Positions 62,493 to 64,000 of a DNA stretch of 64,000 bases are shown here, piece after piece. The notes beneath the pieces are model-generated. The model worked only from the letters and a program-made list of their open reading frames with translations, searched no databases and was not told where the DNA came from. A program made the translations under genes and the position numbers. This stretch comes from Luidia sarsii (lineage: Eukaryota; Echinodermata; Asteroidea; Paxillosida; Luidiidae). The stretch covers positions 14,871,020-14,935,019 of the forward strand of contig OX465102.1 in NCBI GenBank assembly GCA_949987565.1, read 5' to 3'. The first letter of the stretch is position 1; each line of letters opens with the position of its first letter.

Positions 62493-62903
62493 ATAGAGCT
62501 CTATTAATAAACTACAGTGCGCACTCATCGCGTGATGACGCGTGCCGACAAGGAGACTGCGGCGCCATTACCAAAGAGGGCAAATGCATGGATCTCTCCG
62601 AGGCAAACTAATCCCAATTTTTACTAAAGAAAGTTGGACATTAAAATTCGCCAATCTCTTGAGGCGTTGATGGCCTTTCCTTTCATTACTAAAAATCATT
62701 TCTATAACACTTTAGTTTCCGTATTCAAAACCTTTCGGCTATACTTTTCCCTATTCATATTACGCGCGATTGCTACTGACATCCGGGCACTTCGAGCTGA
62801 AGTTGCCCTCTTTGGTAATGGCGGGTGCGCGTCCATGTCAGCACACGTTCGTACCGCGCGTTGATAGGGAAGTGCGCACTCTAGTTTATTTATAGAGCTC
62901 TAT
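62493..62903. mobile_element. MITE family E, copy 2 (411 bp)
   Basis: The ends ATAGAGCTCTATTAATAAAC and TTTATTTATAGAGCTCTAT flank an interior nearly identical to 59601-60010, including 'gatggcctttcctttcatta' and 'gcgattgctactgacatccg'. It is in the same orientation as copy 1 and sits 35 bp upstream of the CNBD2-like exon on that gene's strand. Confidence 0.9.
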
Positions 62904-62904
62904 G

Positions 62905-63260
62905 GTCGAGGGACAGAGAGAGGGGGAAGGAGGGGAGAAGGAGGGCGGGGAGAGGGTTGAGGGACAGAAAGGATGAAGTAGAGGAGAAGGGAAGATGACG
63001 GGGAGAGAGAGAGAGGAGGGATGGAGTAAATGACAAGGAGGAGGGAGAGAGGTAGGAAGGTGAAGATTGGAGGAGTAACACGAGGAAATGGAGTTGGAGA
63101 AGGAGGAGGAAGAGGAGAAGGAGGAGGAGGAAGAGGAGAAGGAGGAGGAACAGGAGAAGGAGGAGGAAGAGGAGGAGGAGGAGAAGGGGAAGGAGGGGGT
63201 GAAGTTCAACAAGGAGGAGTTAGAGGTGGGAGAATAGAGGGGGAGGAAGGAGAAGATGGT
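62905..63260. repeat. GGA/GAG-rich purine tract
   Basis: About 350 bp of nearly pure purine on the plus strand (gaaggaggaggaagaggaga). On the CNBD2-like sense strand it is pyrimidine. Confidence 0.9.
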
Positions 63261-63670
63261 CCAAGATAGTAGACCTTTAATAACGGACCTTTAATTCAAA
63301 GCCATCAGTGTGCTTCTCAATTTTGTATTGGATGGTCCATTGAGCAAGCCGCAGAGAACATAGTAACTGACGACATTACTGCCACCATGACGTAGACCCT
63401 TGCATGTCTGTGCAAGTGGACCTTGTTAGCGTGGTGGTAAACAAAACGTTGATAGCACTATCGGTATATCAGTGCTAACAATTATTCGGTGCACCAGTGA
63501 CGTCACGGTTCAACTCAGCACGGGAGCCCGCCCGTGTGAGATCGTGACACCGGGTTTGGGAAAAGGGGCCCTGGATTCGTGAACGGGCCGCGATTATTTT
63601 TTCCGTACCACTAACGCCTCAATTCTGCCCCTTAATTGCATTTGTGCGACTTGAATGAAGACCAACGCGA
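63261..63670. other. Unassigned DNA upstream of CNBD2-like exons
   Basis: I see no exon with a convincing frame and splice signals on either strand. 'gggaaaaggggccctggatt' near 63550 resembles MITE family D ends. Confidence 0.4.
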
Positions 63671-63674
63671 TTTT

Positions 63675-64000
63675 CGCGGCTCGTTGCCTACTCGCCAACT
63701 AGTCTACTTGTCACTTGCCAACTTGTCTACCTGCCCCTTGCCAACTCGCCCATTGGTCTACTAGTTTACTTGCCCCATTGCCAACTCGCCCACTAGTCTA
63801 CCTACCCCTTGCCAACTCGCCCACTGGTCTACTAGTCTACTTGCCCCATTGCCAACTTGCCCACTAGTCTACCTACCCCTTGCCAACTCGCCCACTAGTC
63901 TACCTGCCCCTTGCCAACTCGCCCACTGGTCTACTTGCCCCTAGCCAACTCGCTCACTAGTCTACCTGCCCCTTGCCAACTCGCCCACTGGTCTACTAGT
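63675..64000. repeat. Tandem array of 'CTTGCCAACTCGCCCACTAG' units at window edge
   Basis: About ten copies of a 28-40-bp unit ('ccccttgccaactcgcccac' plus 'tagtctac' or 'tggtctactag') run to the last base, so the array continues beyond the window. Confidence 0.92.

Overview
The window is nuclear DNA of an invertebrate animal. Genes are split by GT-AG introns, exons are GC-rich inside AT-rich introns, and the non-coding DNA is full of short transposons, tRNA-derived SINEs, minisatellites and 'tacatgta' microsatellites. The gene set (NuMA, FHIP1, TMT1/METTL7, LEG1, a cyclic-nucleotide-binding protein) and repeat style suggest an invertebrate deuterostome such as an echinoderm. The species is an inference and cannot be fixed from the sequence alone. 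There are no bacterial operons, CRISPR arrays or viral genes.

Layout. (1) 1-11151, plus strand: the 3' part of a NuMA gene (coiled coil plus conserved tail), ten coding exons, 1119 residues in the window. (2) 11152-17916: its probable 3' UTR and an intergenic region with a 70-bp minisatellite and several MITEs. (3) 17917-46126, plus: a complete FHIP1 (FAM160A-type) gene, eleven coding exons, 1296 aa, with a 14.7-kb intron 5 full of tandem repeats and one GC-AG intron. (4) 46127-53335: convergent intergenic DNA. (5) 53336-55109, minus: a two-exon thiol/METTL7-type methyltransferase, 289 aa. (6) 55110-56449: a divergent promoter region. (7) 56450-59420, plus: a two-exon LEG1-family secreted protein, 517 aa, with a 55-serine run. 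(8) 61220-62458, minus: the last two visible exons of a CNBD2-like gene that continues past the right edge. (9) 62459-64000: a MITE, purine-rich DNA and a tandem array at the edge.

How the genes relate: NuMA and FHIP1 lie head-to-tail, and both families serve as cargo or cortical adaptors for cytoplasmic dynein (NuMA at spindle poles and cortex; FHIP with Hook and FTS on endosomes). The other three genes show no functional link to them. The most unusual content is in the non-coding DNA: a 1.28-kb inverted-repeat transposon with a 10-bp target duplication, several MITE and fold-back families, a tandem array that looks like amplified tRNA D-arm sequence from a SINE, hairpins resembling hammerhead-ribozyme cores, and long minisatellites placed just upstream of 3' splice sites. 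Exon borders were assigned by hand from splice consensus, reading phase and remembered family similarity. In every complete gene the summed phases close without a frameshift.
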